A stretch of DNA of 64,000 bases, taken from contig NZ_CP083954.1 in assembly GCF_006442975.2 (NCBI RefSeq), positions 372,001 to 436,000 of the forward strand, in the 5' to 3' direction. Below the pieces are notes generated by a model that had not been told where the DNA came from, did no database searches, and saw only the letters and a program-made list of their open reading frames with translations. Below are positions 63,951-64,000 of this stretch, piece by piece (the stretch's first letter is position 1; each line of letters starts with the position of its first letter). The position numbers and the translations under genes are program-made. Origin of the DNA: Mesorhizobium sp. B2-1-1 (GTDB lineage Bacteria > Pseudomonadota > Alphaproteobacteria > Rhizobiales > Rhizobiaceae).

Positions 63951-64000
63951 CAGCGGCCTTCTATCGTGGCTATGAGATCGTTGAGCAGCTGCCCGACCAG
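63950..64000 (-). CDS. C-terminal end of an unidentified gene upstream of hisF
   Basis: Only the last 16 codons are in the window ([16 protein letters not shown], then TGA). The stop overlaps the hisF start (TGATG), so it is translationally coupled to hisF and very probably part of the histidine operon. The sequence does not match the C-terminus of HisA or HisH that I would expect, so I leave it unnamed. Confidence 0.5.
   Translation of the reverse strand: MVGQLLNDLIATIEGR

Overview
The window is a high-GC chromosomal segment of an alphaproteobacterium of the order Hyphomicrobiales, most likely Mesorhizobium or a close relative. The assignment rests on three things: protein signatures typical of rhizobia (ChvG/ChvI, a DivL with tyrosine in its H-box, an AccD without zinc cysteines, a GlxA/CdhR-type regulator); the block pckA / chvI-chvG-hprK-EIIA-ptsH-ahcY-divL; and two intergenic palindrome families of a rhizobial kind. 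No rRNA, tRNA or CRISPR array was seen.

Left part (1-20.6 kb), accessory catabolism. A truncated repeat-rich secreted protein starts the window. Xylulokinase (xylB) and xylose isomerase (xylA) follow, separated by an opposing NTF2-like gene. The centrepiece at 4.9-13.8 kb is a divergently regulated operon for carnitine/gamma-butyrobetaine breakdown: a CdhR-like regulator facing a BKACE (3-dehydrocarnitine cleavage) enzyme, an HD-domain protein with a MIOX/PhnZ-like metal-ligand pattern, carnitine 3-dehydrogenase with a lysine-rich tail, an acyl-CoA dehydrogenase, an ADP-forming-type CoA ligase, a CaiD-like hydratase, and after a repeat an alpha/beta hydrolase. After it come an FAD dehydrogenase, a Gfo/Idh/MocA oxidoreductase, a YceI-cytochrome b561 pair and a LysR/aldo-keto reductase divergent pair.

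Middle (20-38 kb), housekeeping. pheT-pheS, rplT-rpmI and infC (AUU start) lie on the minus strand. An IS1202/ISNCY-type insertion sequence with a 17-bp target duplication and a twice-frameshifted transposase sits immediately upstream of the rpmI promoter. On the plus strand are a hydrolase, a BenE-type transporter, a DUF2852 protein, a YgjP-type metallopeptidase, then trpF-trpB-trpA-accD-folC. A vapBC-type pair with a frameshifted toxin and a cupin gene lie between folC and trxA.

Right part (38.5-64 kb), conserved regulatory and core genes. A minus-strand operon runs divL -> tsaE-amgK fusion -> murU -> addB -> addA -> trxA, with 4-bp overlaps from the fusion gene to addA. Upstream are ahcY, with a candidate palindromic operator, then ptsH, EIIA and hprK, then chvG and chvI, with pckA divergent. 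HPr, EIIA and HprK form a regulatory phosphorelay beside the ChvG/ChvI two-component system, and pckA marks the switch to gluconeogenesis. After pckA come arfB, a BON-LysM protein, alkB, an AT-richer polytopic membrane protein, then coaA, hisE and hisF.
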